From positions 1-64,000 of the forward strand of contig NZ_PXZL01000038.1 of the NCBI RefSeq assembly GCF_003013405.1: a stretch of 64,000 bases of DNA, in the 5' to 3' direction. The translations under genes were made by a program, and so were the position numbers. Under the pieces are notes generated by a model. The model worked only from the letters and a program-made list of their open reading frames with translations. It ran no database searches and had not been told where the DNA came from. This document shows, piece after piece, positions 8,005 through 17,130 of this stretch (its first letter is position 1; every line of letters begins with the position of its first letter). This DNA is from Brevibacillus formosus (GTDB lineage Bacteria; Bacillota; Bacilli; Brevibacillales; Brevibacillaceae).

Positions 8005-9735
8005 ATGCGCTTCTACAATAAATACATAAAAAAATACGGCGTAGTCGCCGGGATTTCCATGTTTTTCTTGGCTGTGGAGGCGGTATGTGATCTTTTGCAG
8101 CCGACGATCCTGTCGCACATTATCGATGCGGGTGTAGCAAACCGGGATATGGATTACGTGCTCAAGACAGGCGGACTGATGCTGCTCGTTACGGCGCTCG
8201 GGGCCGTTGCGGCATCGATCCGCAATGTGCTGGCCACATACGTCTCACAAAACTTCGGTGCGCAGCTGCGCGCAGATTTGTTTTCCAAAGTGCAGTCCTT
8301 ATCCTTTGAAAACTTGAACAAGTTCGATAGAGCCTCACTCGTGACACGTCTGACCAATGACGTCAATCAAGTGCAGATGTTTGTAAACGGCATGATGCGA
8401 ATATTCGTCAAAGCGCCGTTGATGTGCATTGGCGGGTTGTTTATGGCAACCCAATTAAACGCGGATTTGGCTGTGATTCTCGCAATTGTCGTGCCCATTG
8501 TGGGATTGTTTATTTTCTTGAATATGAAAATTGGTTTCCCGTTCTTCCTGAAGGTACAGCAAGCACTTGACCGGGTGAACGGTGCGATGCGTGAGTATTT
8601 ATCTGGTGTACGAGTTGTTAAGGCATTCAATCGTTTTGATTTTGAGCGTGGCAAGTTTACACGGGCAAACGAGGAGCTGCAATCCAAATCGGTATCGGCT
8701 ACGCGGGTAATGTCTATCTTCAGTCCAGCGATCATGCTGACGATGAACCTCGGAATTGTCGCAGTCCTCTGGCTTGGGGGGCTTGGCGTAGAACAAGGAA
8801 GCATCGAAGTCGGACATATCATCGCGTTTACGAACTACATGACGCAAATCCTGTTTTCACTCATGATGATTTCCTTGGTATTTAACATGTTTGTGCGGGC
8901 TAAAGCATCAGCGGGACGCATCGGGGAAGTATTTGCTGAGGTAAACCAAATGAGCTGGAAAGAGGGACAACCTCACGAGCTTCCAGGCAAAAAGGGACGC
9001 ATCGACTTCGAGCAGGTCAGCTTCTCGTATGATGGAGAGGGCGGCCAGCCGGTACTCAAGCAGATCTCGTTTACTTGTCTGCCTGGGGAGACCGTCGGTA
9101 TTATCGGGTCGACAGGCGCTGGAAAAAGCAGTTTGGTTGGCTTGATTCCACGGTTTTATGATGTAACGGAAGGAACGATTCGGGTCGATGGCATGGATGT
9201 ACGAGACATCGAGCCCAAGCGGTTGCGCGAAAAAATGGCGATTGTGCCGCAAAAAACAATGCTGTTTACAGGCACGGTGCTGGAAAACATTCGTTGGGGC
9301 AAGGCAGAGGCGACCCACGAGGAGGTTGAGCAGGCGGCTCGCATGGCACAGGCTCACGAGTTCATCTCCGCCACTCCTGATGGCTATGAGACACGAGTAG
9401 GGCAGGGAGGAGTCAACTTCTCTGGAGGACAGAAGCAGCGCATTTCCATAGCCAGAGCCTTGGTGAAAAAGCCGGAAATCCTCATTCTCGACGATAGCAC
9501 GAGTGCGGTAGATGTGGCGACAGAAGGGAAGATTAAGGATGCACTTCGAGCTTACGCGGCTGGCCTTACCTGCATCCTGATCGCACAGCGGATCACGTCT
9601 GTCATGGATGCGGATAAAATCATTGTGCTCGATAATGGGGAAGTCGTTGGCATCGGTACGCATGACGAATTGATGACCTCTTGTCAGGTATATCAGGAAA
9701 TCTTTCAGTCACAAGTCGGCAGGGAGGTGAAGTAA
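8005..9735 (+). CDS. ABC exporter half-transporter, degenerate-site subunit
   Basis: A 576-residue type IV ABC half-transporter: six membrane helices in the first ~310 residues, then a nucleotide-binding domain with Walker A GSTGAGKSS (about 368), signature FSGGQKQR and Walker B ILILDDSTSAVD. The residue after the Walker B aspartate is Asp instead of the catalytic Glu, as in the degenerate subunit of heterodimeric exporters (BmrC, TM287, YfiB-like). The partner gene begins 1 base after the stop. Substrate unknown; drugs, lipids or peptides are usual. ATG with ggggtgaac ribosome site. Confidence 0.9.
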   Translation: MRFYNKYIKKYGVVAGISMFFLAVEAVCDLLQPTILSHIIDAGVANRDMDYVLKTGGLMLLVTALGAVAASIRNVLATYVSQNFGAQLRADLFSKVQSLSFENLNKFDRASLVTRLTNDVNQVQMFVNGMMRIFVKAPLMCIGGLFMATQLNADLAVILAIVVPIVGLFIFLNMKIGFPFFLKVQQALDRVNGAMREYLSGVRVVKAFNRFDFERGKFTRANEELQSKSVSATRVMSIFSPAIMLTMNLGIVAVLWLGGLGVEQGSIEVGHIIAFTNYMTQILFSLMMISLVFNMFVRAKASAGRIGEVFAEVNQMSWKEGQPHELPGKKGRIDFEQVSFSYDGEGGQPVLKQISFTCLPGETVGIIGSTGAGKSSLVGLIPRFYDVTEGTIRVDGMDVRDIEPKRLREKMAIVPQKTMLFTGTVLENIRWGKAEATHEEVEQAARMAQAHEFISATPDGYETRVGQGGVNFSGGQKQRISIARALVKKPEILILDDSTSAVDVATEGKIKDALRAYAAGLTCILIAQRITSVMDADKIIVLDNGEVVGIGTHDELMTSCQVYQEIFQSQVGREVK

Positions 9736-9736
9736 G

Positions 9737-11578
9737 GTGAGTCAACAGAAGCAACAGCCTGTCTTTTCACCGAGACCTGGTCGAGGCTTTGGACATGGTG
9801 CTGCCAGAGGTCCTGTGAGTAAGCCCAAGAATTTTTCGGGTACGCTAAAAAGGCTCTGGCAAGCTTTTGGCAAAGAAAAAAAGCTGCTGCCGGTTGTATT
9901 TGTCATTGTTTTTGTCGATGCACTCCTCATGCTGTCTGCGCCATATTTGATCGGAGTGTCGATTGATGCGATGACAGGTGGCGAGGAAGCTCTTAGCTTT
10001 TTGTCTATCATCATTCTTGCCCTGCTCGGCTCGTACATCTTGGATGGGGCATTGACGTTTTTGCAAAGCTGGTTGATGGCAGGCATCTCGCAACGGATCG
10101 TTACGAACCTGAGGCAAACCCTTTTTGACAAGCTGCAAAAGTTGCCGATTTCTTATTTCGATGCGCGTACGCACGGGGAGTTAATGAGCAGGCTCACGAA
10201 TGATATCGACAACGTCAGCAACTCCATCTCTCAATCTACAACGCAGTTGATGTCAGGAGGGATCGTGCTTCTTGGTTCGCTGGTGATGATGCTCGTTTTG
10301 TCCCCGATCCTGACACTCGCATGTCTGATCACGGTACCACTTGTGTTCCTACTCACACGAACGATTGCCAAACGAACGAGCGTACTGTTCAAAAATCAGC
10401 AGATGGAGCTGGGCAAGCTAAACGGGCACATTGAAGAGACGATTTCAGGCATTCAGGTAGTGCAGGCCTTCAATTATGAGCAAAAGGCCATTGAGGACTT
10501 TACGACGATCAATGACCGGCTCTGCAAGATCGGGATGAAGGCACAAGTCTGGACGGGCTTTCTCATGCCGATCATGAACGTGATCAACAACCTCGGCTTT
10601 GCCATGGTCGCGATTGTCGGAGGCGTTCTCGCTGTAAAAGGATGGATTACAGTCGGCGTGATTGCGAGCTTTCTCAGTTATTCCCGCCAGTTTGTCCGTC
10701 CGCTGAACGACCTCGCGAACATTTTCAATGTGCTTCAATCCGGTGTTGCTGGGGCGGAGCGGGTGTTTGAGGTATTGGATGAACAAGAGGAGCCATTGGA
10801 TTCTCCGGGTGCCACTGTGCTTGCACAGCCCAAGGGTCACGTATTTTTTGATCAGGTCAGCTTCGGTTATCGACCAGACCAACTGATTTTGAAAAATATC
10901 AGCTTTGAGGCACAGGCAGGGAGCACTATCGCGCTAGTCGGACCGACGGGTGCAGGCAAAACCACCATTGTGAATTTGCTCACGAGGTTTTACGATGTGA
11001 CCTCGGGTACGATTTATTTGGACGGAAAAGACATCCGAGAATACTCGCGTGACAGCTTGCGGCGCAGCTTTGGTTTTGTTTTGCAGGATACGTACCTGTT
11101 TTCCGGTACGATCAAGGAAAATATCATGTACGGCAAGCCGGATGCGACAGATACGGAGGTAGTAGCCGCTGCGAAAATGGCAAATGCGGACGTGTTCATC
11201 AATCGGCTCCCGATGCGTTATGATACGATGCTGACGGAAAATGGGGGCAACCTGAGTCAGGGACAACGCCAGCTTTTAGCGATTGCCCGCGTCATACTCG
11301 CCAAGCCCTCGCTGCTCATACTCGACGAGGCGACAAGCAGCATTGACACACGGACTGAGCTGAACATCCAGGATGCGCTCCTCACCATTATGGAGGGGCG
11401 AACGAGCTTTGTCATTGCACACAGGCTTAATACGATTCGGGATGCCGACACGATTATGGTCGTAGATCAGGGAGAAATCGTGGAAAAAGGCAGTCACGAC
11501 GAGCTTATCGAGCAAAAAGATACCTATTATCAATTGTTTTACAACCAGTTTAAAAATCTGGAGGCTGCTGGGGAATAA
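9737..11578 (+). CDS. ABC exporter half-transporter, catalytic subunit
   Basis: A 613-residue half-transporter starting at GTG one base after its partner. It has a Pro/Arg-rich N-terminal tail of about 45 residues (FSPRPGRGFGHGAARG), six membrane helices, then a nucleotide-binding domain with Walker A GPTGAGKTT (about 402) and Walker B LLILDEATSSID with the catalytic Glu. The signature reads LSQGQRQL, a mild change from LSGGQ. Together with the upstream Asp-containing subunit this gives one competent and one weak ATP site, the YfiB/YfiC or BmrC/BmrD style. The operon ends at a strong terminator. Confidence 0.9.
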   Translation: MSQQKQQPVFSPRPGRGFGHGAARGPVSKPKNFSGTLKRLWQAFGKEKKLLPVVFVIVFVDALLMLSAPYLIGVSIDAMTGGEEALSFLSIIILALLGSYILDGALTFLQSWLMAGISQRIVTNLRQTLFDKLQKLPISYFDARTHGELMSRLTNDIDNVSNSISQSTTQLMSGGIVLLGSLVMMLVLSPILTLACLITVPLVFLLTRTIAKRTSVLFKNQQMELGKLNGHIEETISGIQVVQAFNYEQKAIEDFTTINDRLCKIGMKAQVWTGFLMPIMNVINNLGFAMVAIVGGVLAVKGWITVGVIASFLSYSRQFVRPLNDLANIFNVLQSGVAGAERVFEVLDEQEEPLDSPGATVLAQPKGHVFFDQVSFGYRPDQLILKNISFEAQAGSTIALVGPTGAGKTTIVNLLTRFYDVTSGTIYLDGKDIREYSRDSLRRSFGFVLQDTYLFSGTIKENIMYGKPDATDTEVVAAAKMANADVFINRLPMRYDTMLTENGGNLSQGQRQLLAIARVILAKPSLLILDEATSSIDTRTELNIQDALLTIMEGRTSFVIAHRLNTIRDADTIMVVDQGEIVEKGSHDELIEQKDTYYQLFYNQFKNLEAAGE

Positions 11579-11583
11579 CAGAG

Positions 11584-11630
11584 CCCCCCGTCCAAACACG
11601 GAAATGACGTGGAGGACCGGGGGTTTTTTT
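11584..11630 (+). terminator. intrinsic terminator after ABC exporter
   Basis: CCCCCCGTCC ... GGACCGGGGG stem followed by seven T. Confidence 0.85.
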
Positions 11631-11635
11631 ATCGG

Positions 11636-12373
11636 TTAGGATGCTGGTTTGCTGGCGGCGATCAACAAGAAGATCGGCCGACGGATTTCGTCTCGCATCC
11701 CGGGTATGTCCAGCATTTCTTCCGGAGGACCAGGTTCAGCGACTTTTGTTAGGTGAAATCCGGCAGCAAGGAGATCGTTCATATAGCTCGAAAACGTTCG
11801 GTGATACTTGATGACTTCATGACCCAGAAAGCTGGTATGCCGGATGCCTTCCTGCTGATAGTTGTCCACTGGCCAGTGCAAGCGCTCGCCTTGGGGTCCG
11901 TAATGCCAGTCCTGTTCAGCCAGAGCAGTGAAGACGGGATGCTCCACGGAGAAAACGAAGGAACCTCCAGGAGCAAGACAGTGATAAACACGTTGGCAAA
12001 GCAAGTCAAAGCGCTCCACATAATGGATGGCCAAGGAGCTGATAACGACGTCGAATTCCTCTGGAGCAAAATCAATGTCTTCAATCGGAAGACGAAGATA
12101 CTCGACGGCAGGATCCGTTGTCGTCGCTTTGGCACGCGCCAGCATTTTTTCGGAAAGGTCCACACCCACAACGGAGCGGGCCTGCTGCTCACGGGCATAT
12201 CGGCAGTGCCAGCCGAAGCCACAGCCTAGATCGAGGACTTTTTTCTCGCGAAGGGAAGGCAGTAGCTCTCGAAACGCGTGCCATTCTCCCGCGGCGGTCA
12301 GTCCCTCAACTGAACGGGCCATTTGACTGTATGTGGTGAAAAAACCTTGCTCATCGTATTTGTTCTGTTTCAT
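11636..12373 (-). CDS. class I SAM-dependent methyltransferase
   Basis: A 245-residue Rossmann-fold methyltransferase. Motif I VLDLGCGFGWH (SAM-binding), the acidic loop VVGVDLSEKML, post-I LPIEDIDF and motif IV FDVVISSLAIHYV are all visible, with LAPGGSFVFSVEHP later. The C-terminal half (HWPVDNYQQEGIRHTSF) resembles small-molecule methyltransferases of the UbiE/YxbB type. The ATG (MKQNKYDEQG) overlaps the stop of the upstream metallo-hydrolase gene (ATGA), so they are co-translated; upstream in-frame sequence lies inside that gene and was excluded. Substrate unknown. Confidence 0.88.
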   Translation of the reverse strand: MKQNKYDEQGFFTTYSQMARSVEGLTAAGEWHAFRELLPSLREKKVLDLGCGFGWHCRYAREQQARSVVGVDLSEKMLARAKATTTDPAVEYLRLPIEDIDFAPEEFDVVISSLAIHYVERFDLLCQRVYHCLAPGGSFVFSVEHPVFTALAEQDWHYGPQGERLHWPVDNYQQEGIRHTSFLGHEVIKYHRTFSSYMNDLLAAGFHLTKVAEPGPPEEMLDIPGMRDEIRRPIFLLIAASKPAS

Positions 12374-13128
12374 CCGTGCAAAACCTCCCGGGTCGGGTCG
12401 TAGCCTTGGAGTAGATCCCGCAGCGCTTGTTTGACGTCCCCGTGAAACGCTCCACCGTGATAGCAAATCAACTGCTCGATGTCATAATCGAGCAAGCGGC
12501 GGGCAGAGCGAATCGCTTCCTGCATATCCAGCGTATAGGACGGATTGGCGATTTCGAGTCTACCGTTTTCGATGACAACAGCATCACCGGCAATCAGCGT
12601 TTTGCTTGCGATCAAATACAACGAAATATGTCCCGGCATATGTCCAGGTGTGTGAATGATCTCGATGCCGCCACACCAAGGAAGGCGTTCGTCATTCGTT
12701 ACGGTTCGATCAACCGCAGTGGGCTCGATGGACTGCAAAAACCGAATAAATTCCTTCGCGTGCTGCTTTTCATCCGGTGACAGATGGTCCAGGGTTGCTT
12801 GCGCCTGCTCCAATCGCAAAGATGTCTTTTGTCCGGCGATGTACGGTGCTTCGGCTTCGTAGGCGATGATTTCGAGGTGCGGATAGGTTCTTTTTAACGC
12901 TGCCAAAGAACCGACGTGATCCATATCGTGATGTGTCACTATGACCTTTGTAAGGTCGTCAAGCGTAAGCTGTTGCTTGTGGGCAGCCTCCTGAAGCAGA
13001 GGCAAAAAGTCCGGATACCCACAGTCCACAAGAATCAGTTCATGCTCATCCTGCAACAGCACCGGGGTAATGACCTGTGCAGATCCATTGTACATAAACG
13101 AAATGGCGAGAAAGTGAATCTGGTTCAT
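12370..13128 (-). CDS. MBL-fold metallo-hydrolase
   Basis: A 252-residue metallo-beta-lactamase-fold hydrolase. The zinc ligands are clear: THHDMDHVG (HxHxDH variant THHDMDH), HTPGHMPGH and the aspartate in IAGDAVV, with the last histidine in CYHGG. This fits the glyoxalase II-like/quorum-lactonase-like group rather than true beta-lactamases. The ATG follows caggaggg by 7 bases. It is coupled to the methyltransferase downstream. Substrate not predictable. Confidence 0.88.
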   Translation of the reverse strand: MNQIHFLAISFMYNGSAQVITPVLLQDEHELILVDCGYPDFLPLLQEAAHKQQLTLDDLTKVIVTHHDMDHVGSLAALKRTYPHLEIIAYEAEAPYIAGQKTSLRLEQAQATLDHLSPDEKQHAKEFIRFLQSIEPTAVDRTVTNDERLPWCGGIEIIHTPGHMPGHISLYLIASKTLIAGDAVVIENGRLEIANPSYTLDMQEAIRSARRLLDYDIEQLICYHGGAFHGDVKQALRDLLQGYDPTREVLHG

Positions 13129-13211
13129 ACGTTGTCCCTCCTGACTGACTGATCTTAAAGAGGAGTGTAACGCAAGAGTAGAGCAGACACACGGTCGACC
13201 TTTTCTCTGTC

Positions 13212-13478
13212 TCATTTATGTCCACGTATAATGCGCCGAATACTGTGCTCGGTCAAGTAATGTTTCTTGGCGAGCATTTTGACAGAAGCCCCTTCGTGAT
13301 ATGCCTGCCAAATAGCCTGATTGCGCTCGCTTAGCCATTGCTTTGTGTCAGTGGAGGAGCCCCATTGTCGTTTGTTTTCGTGGTGAATGGGGATGTACAA
13401 GTAACTTCCTTGTACATAATGCTGAATTTGCCGCAGCAGATCGTCTGGCAATAGGTCTTGTGCATTTTTGTATTTCAT
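13212..13478 (-). CDS. small HTH protein, CD3324/Mor-like
   Basis: An 88-residue basic protein: an N-terminal helical part (NAQDLLPDDLLRQIQHYVQG), a short YLYIPIH strand, and a C-terminal helix-turn-helix (RNQAIWQAYHEGASVKMLAKKHYLTEHSIRRIIRG). This matches the CD3324 family, related to the Mor/C activators of Mu-like phages, found as single small regulators in Firmicutes. A perfect 9-bp inverted repeat lies 14-43 bases upstream of the start and may be its operator. It is 84 bases before the metallo-hydrolase gene and could be co-transcribed. Confidence 0.75.
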   Translation of the reverse strand: MKYKNAQDLLPDDLLRQIQHYVQGSYLYIPIHHENKRQWGSSTDTKQWLSERNQAIWQAYHEGASVKMLAKKHYLTEHSIRRIIRGHK

Positions 13479-13491
13479 GTGCTTTGCTCCT

Positions 13492-13521
13492 ATCTATATA
13501 GCGTGATGTGCGTATATAGAT
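13492..13521 (-). promoter_or_regulatory. 9-bp inverted repeat before the CD3324-like gene
   Basis: ATCTATATA (13492-13500) and TATATAGAT (13513-13521) with a 12-base centre sit just upstream of the HTH gene start. It could be an autoregulatory operator or a leader hairpin. Confidence 0.45.
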
Positions 13522-13594
13522 GAGCAAAGAGATCCTCAACTCAATATTGGGAAGGCTCTGAACCAAGAGCAAGGGGAACTCTTTGCTCAGAGCC
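13521..13594. other. nested inverted repeats in intergenic region
   Basis: TGAGCAAAGAG (13521-13531) pairs perfectly with CTCTTTGCTCA (13579-13589). GGCTCTG (13554-13560) can alternatively pair with CAGAGCC (13588-13594). The overlap suggests two mutually exclusive folds in a leader RNA of the minus-strand gene, but no known class fits. Confidence 0.35.
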
Positions 13595-13765
13595 GCATTC
13601 CGCTCTTCGTACATAAGGGTCTAGCATTTGAATCATCTCCCTTCTTGTTTCTATAGTAGTGAGAAAGCGAAGTTCCTTCAATAAACATCTTTTCCTTGAT
13701 TGCGAAAAAAAGGGTAAGATGAGAGGGACGTGTAGATTGTTTTTTTAGATGGAGATGAGAAAAAA

Positions 13766-13981
13766 ATGAGTCTTGGCGGTTTTCAGAGTGGCTTTTCCGC
13801 CCGCAAGGTATCGCGTTCGGAAGTGCGGTGGGGGCAGTTTTTAATATGTAATCACGGGTGTGAAGAAGTCATCCAATTGATTTCGCATGTATCTGGTGAA
13901 GTTGAATTTGAGCTATGCAAAATCGAGGCAGAGCGAATGGCACACGTTCTTTTAGAAGCTTCGAAAGCAGAGCGCTCATGA
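13766..13981 (+). CDS. small hypothetical protein
   Basis: A 71-residue frame starting at ATG about 8 bases after ggagatgag. The sequence mixes a basic start (SARKVSRSEVRWGQ) with a helical, acidic second half (ELCKIEAERMAHVLLEASKAERS) and contains two cysteines. No family recognised. It stands alone between the CD3324-like gene and the SPFH gene. Length and ribosome site make it plausible but not certain. Confidence 0.45.
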   Translation: MSLGGFQSGFSARKVSRSEVRWGQFLICNHGCEEVIQLISHVSGEVEFELCKIEAERMAHVLLEASKAERS

Positions 13982-14003
13982 CATGTATTTTTCATAAATT
14001 TCT

Positions 14004-14031
14004 TGAAACTTACAGCCCACTCTCTCGTATA
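14004..14031 (+). promoter_or_regulatory. sigma-W-type ECF promoter
   Basis: TGAAAC (14004-14009), 16 bases, then CGTATA (14026-14031): an exact match to the Bacillus sigma-W consensus (TGAAAC-N16-CGTA). Transcription would start about 30 bases before the SPFH gene. Sigma-W controls SPFH/flotillin genes in B. subtilis, so the context agrees. Confidence 0.75.
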
Positions 14032-14049
14032 CATGAATGAGCATGTATA
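14028..14049 (+). promoter_or_regulatory. inverted repeat at the transcription start
   Basis: TATACATG-aatgag-CATGTATA, a perfect 8-bp inverted repeat overlapping the -10 and start point of the sigma-W-type promoter. It is a candidate operator for a second layer of control. Confidence 0.4.
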
Positions 14050-14067
14050 GATAGAGGGAGGACGAGT

Positions 14068-14898
14068 ATGAGCGACAAAAATGTTGTAAAAATGAGTCCC
14101 TTTCAAGCAGGAGGAAAGCTGATCGCAACGATTGTGATACTGGTTGCGTTGGTCTTGCTTGGCACGCAATCTTTTACGATTATTTCCGCAGGGCATAGTG
14201 GGGTTGTGCTGCAACTGGGAGCGGTACAGCCAAAAGTGCTGCAAGAGGGCATGCATTTTAAAATTCCGTTTATCCAAACCGTGGTGCCGATGGAAGTGCG
14301 GGTGCAAAAATCAGAAATGAGCCAGACGTCCGCTTCGCGTGACCTGCAAACCGTGTCTACGACAATTGCTGTTAACCATCATTTGGATGCAGAAAATGTC
14401 AATAAACTGTATCAGCAAGTGGGATTGGAGTACAATAGCCGAATTGTTGATCCTGCCATTGCCGAATCATTTAAAGCCGTGACCGCTCAATACACAGCAG
14501 AGGAACTGGTATCCAAGCGTTCCGAGGTCAGCCAGAAGGTAAAAGAAGTCCTGCATAAAAAGCTGGCAAATTATAACATCATCCTCGACGAAATCAATAT
14601 TCGCGAGTTTACTTTCAGTGATGAATTCAACCGCGCTATTGAATCCAAGCAGGTAGCTGAGCAGCAAGCGCTCAAATCGAAGCTGGACCTGGAGCGGATC
14701 AAGATCGAGAAAGAGCAAGAAATCACGAGAGCAGAAGCACAGGCACAAGCGCTGCGTCTGCAAAAGCAAGAGGTTACGCCAGAGCTGATTCAGCTCAGAC
14801 AGATTGAGGCGCAACTCGAAGCCATCCGCAAATGGGATGGTAAGCTGCCGAACGTGACAGGTGGAGCTACTCCGTTTATCAACGTGGGTACCCCATAA
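14068..14898 (+). CDS. prohibitin-family SPFH-domain membrane protein
   Basis: A 276-residue protein with a short cytoplasmic tail, one membrane helix (about 16-38, LIATIVILVALVLLGTQSF), an SPFH/band-7 domain (about 40-190, starting AGHSGVVLQLGAVQPKVLQEG), and a charged coiled coil (about 195-250, QVAEQQALKSKLDLERIKIEKEQE). This is the prohibitin/flotillin plan: oligomeric scaffolds that organise membrane regions and respond to membrane stress. The start ATG follows gagggaggacg. The sigma-W-type promoter supports an envelope-stress role. It converges on ahpF at a shared terminator. Confidence 0.9.
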   Translation: MSDKNVVKMSPFQAGGKLIATIVILVALVLLGTQSFTIISAGHSGVVLQLGAVQPKVLQEGMHFKIPFIQTVVPMEVRVQKSEMSQTSASRDLQTVSTTIAVNHHLDAENVNKLYQQVGLEYNSRIVDPAIAESFKAVTAQYTAEELVSKRSEVSQKVKEVLHKKLANYNIILDEINIREFTFSDEFNRAIESKQVAEQQALKSKLDLERIKIEKEQEITRAEAQAQALRLQKQEVTPELIQLRQIEAQLEAIRKWDGKLPNVTGGATPFINVGTP

Positions 14899-14910
14899 CC
14901 GAATAAATAA

Positions 14911-14946
14911 AACAAAGCCACTCCCTTGAAGAGGAGTGGCTTTGTT
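14911..14946. terminator. bidirectional terminator, SPFH gene / ahpF
   Basis: A perfect 14-bp stem, AACAAAGCCACTCC with GGAGTGGCTTTGTT, and an 8-base loop; A/T runs at both sides serve both convergent units. Confidence 0.9.
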
Positions 14947-14947
14947 C

Positions 14948-16477
14948 TTAGTTGCGGATGAGATAGTCAAAAGCTCCCAAAGCCGCAGTAGCACCAGATC
15001 CCATCGAAATGATGATCTGTTTATAAGCACTGTTCGTGCAATCACCGGCAGCAAAAACACCAGGGATGTTAGTAGAACCATGGCTGTCTACTACGATCTC
15101 ACCAAAGCGAGTGCGCTCAATCGTGTCGCCCAACCAATCTGTATTCGGTACCAGACCGATCTGTACAAACACACCTTGCAATTCAATGTGCTTGGTTTCG
15201 CCTGTCTCACGATCGATGTAAGAAATGCCGTTTACTTTATCCGTACCCGTAATTTCTTTGGTTTGAACGTTTTTGAGTACAGTGACATTCGGCAGACTGT
15301 AAAGACGATCTTGCAATACTGCGTCAGCTTTCAGCTCTGGCGAGAATTCCAGAACGGTTACATGTTTCACAATACCTGCGAGATCAATCGCTGCTTCCAC
15401 ACCTGAATTACCGCCGCCAACAACTGCGACATCTTTGCCGATGAACAAAGGACCATCGCAGTGAGGGCAATAAGCTACACCCTTGTTCTTGAACTCTGCT
15501 TCACCTGGTACACCCAGATTCCGCCAACGAGCACCTGTCGACAGGATGACTGTCTTACTCTTCAGAACAGCGCCGTTTTCGAGTTCAACTTCGATCAGAT
15601 CCTTCTTCTCTAAACGCTTGGCACGTTGCAGCTTCATGACATCAATGCCATACTCTTTCACTTGCTTTTCCAAGTTGGCTGCGAGCTGAGGACCTTCAAT
15701 GTATTTCACACTGATGAAGTTCTCAATGCCCAATGTGTCATTGACTTGACCGCCAAGGCGTTCAGCAACGAGACCTGTACGAATCCCTTTGCGTGCTGCA
15801 TAAATCGCCGCACTAGCGCCTGCTGGGCCACCGCCCACAACAAGCACATCATAAGGGTCTTTATTTTCAAACTCGGATGCGTCCGGAGCAGAACCCAGCT
15901 TGGCGAGAATTTCCTCCACGGTCATACGGCCGCTTTCGAAAAATTCACCATTGAGGAAAACGCTTGGCACAGCCATCACGTTTTTGCTCTCTACCTCGTC
16001 CTTGAATACGGCACCGTCAATCATTGTATGAGTAATACCAGGATTGAAGATACTCATCAAGTTCAGAGCTTGGACAACATCTGGACAATTGTGGCAACTC
16101 AAGCTGATGTAAGATTCGAACTTATATTCACCACGAAGGTCTTTGATTTGATCAATGACACTTTGCTCGACCTTTGGAGCTCTTCCGCTAACTTGCAAGA
16201 GAGCCAATACCAAGGAAGTAAATTCGTGACCCAGCGGAGTACCGGCAAAAACAACGCCAGTATCTTCGCCGACACGGTTTACGCTAAAGCTAGGTGTGCG
16301 AGTGAGTTCTGCTTTCTCCACACTGATCTTCAAAGACATGCTTGCTAGCTCATCAATCAGTGCAAGCATCTCAGAGGATGCCTCATCCGTGCCTGCACTG
16401 ACTTTGAGTACAATATCGCCTTCCAAGAGTTCGAGATATTGTTCTAGTTGCGCTTTGATTTCTTGGTCAAGGGCCAT
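14948..16477 (-). CDS. ahpF: alkyl hydroperoxide reductase subunit F
   Basis: A 509-residue flavoprotein disulfide reductase that takes electrons from NAD(P)H and reduces AhpC. The N-terminal double-thioredoxin domain holds Cys128-Cys131 (SCHNCPD). Then come the FAD fold ([19 protein letters not shown]), the active CxxC (AYCPHCDG), the NADH fold ([12 protein letters not shown]) and the closing [12 protein letters not shown]. Length and domain order match AhpF of Bacillus. It lies 14 bases downstream of ahpC and must be transcribed with it from the PerR-controlled promoter. Confidence 0.97.
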   Translation of the reverse strand: MALDQEIKAQLEQYLELLEGDIVLKVSAGTDEASSEMLALIDELASMSLKISVEKAELTRTPSFSVNRVGEDTGVVFAGTPLGHEFTSLVLALLQVSGRAPKVEQSVIDQIKDLRGEYKFESYISLSCHNCPDVVQALNLMSIFNPGITHTMIDGAVFKDEVESKNVMAVPSVFLNGEFFESGRMTVEEILAKLGSAPDASEFENKDPYDVLVVGGGPAGASAAIYAARKGIRTGLVAERLGGQVNDTLGIENFISVKYIEGPQLAANLEKQVKEYGIDVMKLQRAKRLEKKDLIEVELENGAVLKSKTVILSTGARWRNLGVPGEAEFKNKGVAYCPHCDGPLFIGKDVAVVGGGNSGVEAAIDLAGIVKHVTVLEFSPELKADAVLQDRLYSLPNVTVLKNVQTKEITGTDKVNGISYIDRETGETKHIELQGVFVQIGLVPNTDWLGDTIERTRFGEIVVDSHGSTNIPGVFAAGDCTNSAYKQIIISMGSGATAALGAFDYLIRN

Positions 16478-16491
16478 TTTATATCACAACC

Positions 16492-17055
16492 TTAAATTTT
16501 GCCTACGAGATCAAGGCTTGGTTTCAGGGTTTTGCCACCTTCTTGCCATTTAGCTGGGCAAACTTCACCTGGATTGTTGCGAACATATTGTGCTGCTTTG
16601 ATTTTGTTGATCAGAGCACTTGCATCACGGCCAATGCCACCTGCAGTGATCTCAACAGCTTGGATGACACCGTCTGGGTCGATGATGAATGTACCGCGAT
16701 CTGCCAAACCTTCCGCTTCGATCAATACGTCGAAGTTGCGGGAGATCACATGGGAAGGATCGCCGATCATGATGTATTCTACTTTGCTGATTGCTTCAGA
16801 GCTGGAGTGCCATGCTTTATGAGTGAAGTGAGTATCTGTAGAAACGGAGTAAACTTCAACACCGAGTTCTTTCAAAGTTGCATATTGGTTTTGCAGATCT
16901 TCGAGTTCAGTAGGGCAAACGAAAGTGAAGTCTGCTGGGTAGAAGCAAACTACGCTCCATTGACCTTTGAAGTTTGCTTCTGTTACTTCGAGGAATTTAC
17001 CTTTTTGGAATGCTTGTGCTTTAAAAGGCAATACTTCAGTTCCGATGAGTGACAT
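16492..17055 (-). CDS. ahpC: alkyl hydroperoxide reductase subunit C (peroxiredoxin)
   Basis: A 187-residue typical 2-Cys peroxiredoxin. The peroxidatic Cys47 is in FVCPTE and the resolving Cys166 in GEVCPAKW; the GGIG and YF-type C-terminal features of the bacterial AhpC group follow. It detoxifies H2O2 and organic peroxides with AhpF. The ATG has an excellent aaaggag site. The ~230-base upstream region holds a promoter with two PerR boxes. Confidence 0.98.
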   Translation of the reverse strand: MSLIGTEVLPFKAQAFQKGKFLEVTEANFKGQWSVVCFYPADFTFVCPTELEDLQNQYATLKELGVEVYSVSTDTHFTHKAWHSSSEAISKVEYIMIGDPSHVISRNFDVLIEAEGLADRGTFIIDPDGVIQAVEITAGGIGRDASALINKIKAAQYVRNNPGEVCPAKWQEGGKTLKPSLDLVGKI

Positions 17056-17099
17056 AGTGTTAGCTCCTTTATATGTTTTTTGTATTTACATATTCAGGA

Positions 17100-17118
17100 C
17101 ATGCCGTAACGAGGCATG
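17100..17118 (-). promoter_or_regulatory. hairpin in the ahpC leader
   Basis: CATGCC-gtaacga-GGCATG in the 5' untranslated region, 45-63 bases before the ahpC start. It could stabilise the mRNA; no terminator T-run follows. Confidence 0.4.
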
Positions 17119-17130
17119 CTTGAATATAAT

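Noticed and set aside
8908-9663. 251-residue frame antisense to the ABC ATPase domain
   Set aside because: Shadow of a conserved nucleotide-binding domain; no start signal.
15626-16348. 240-residue open frame antisense to ahpF
   Set aside because: AhpF motifs are complete on the other strand; no start signal here.
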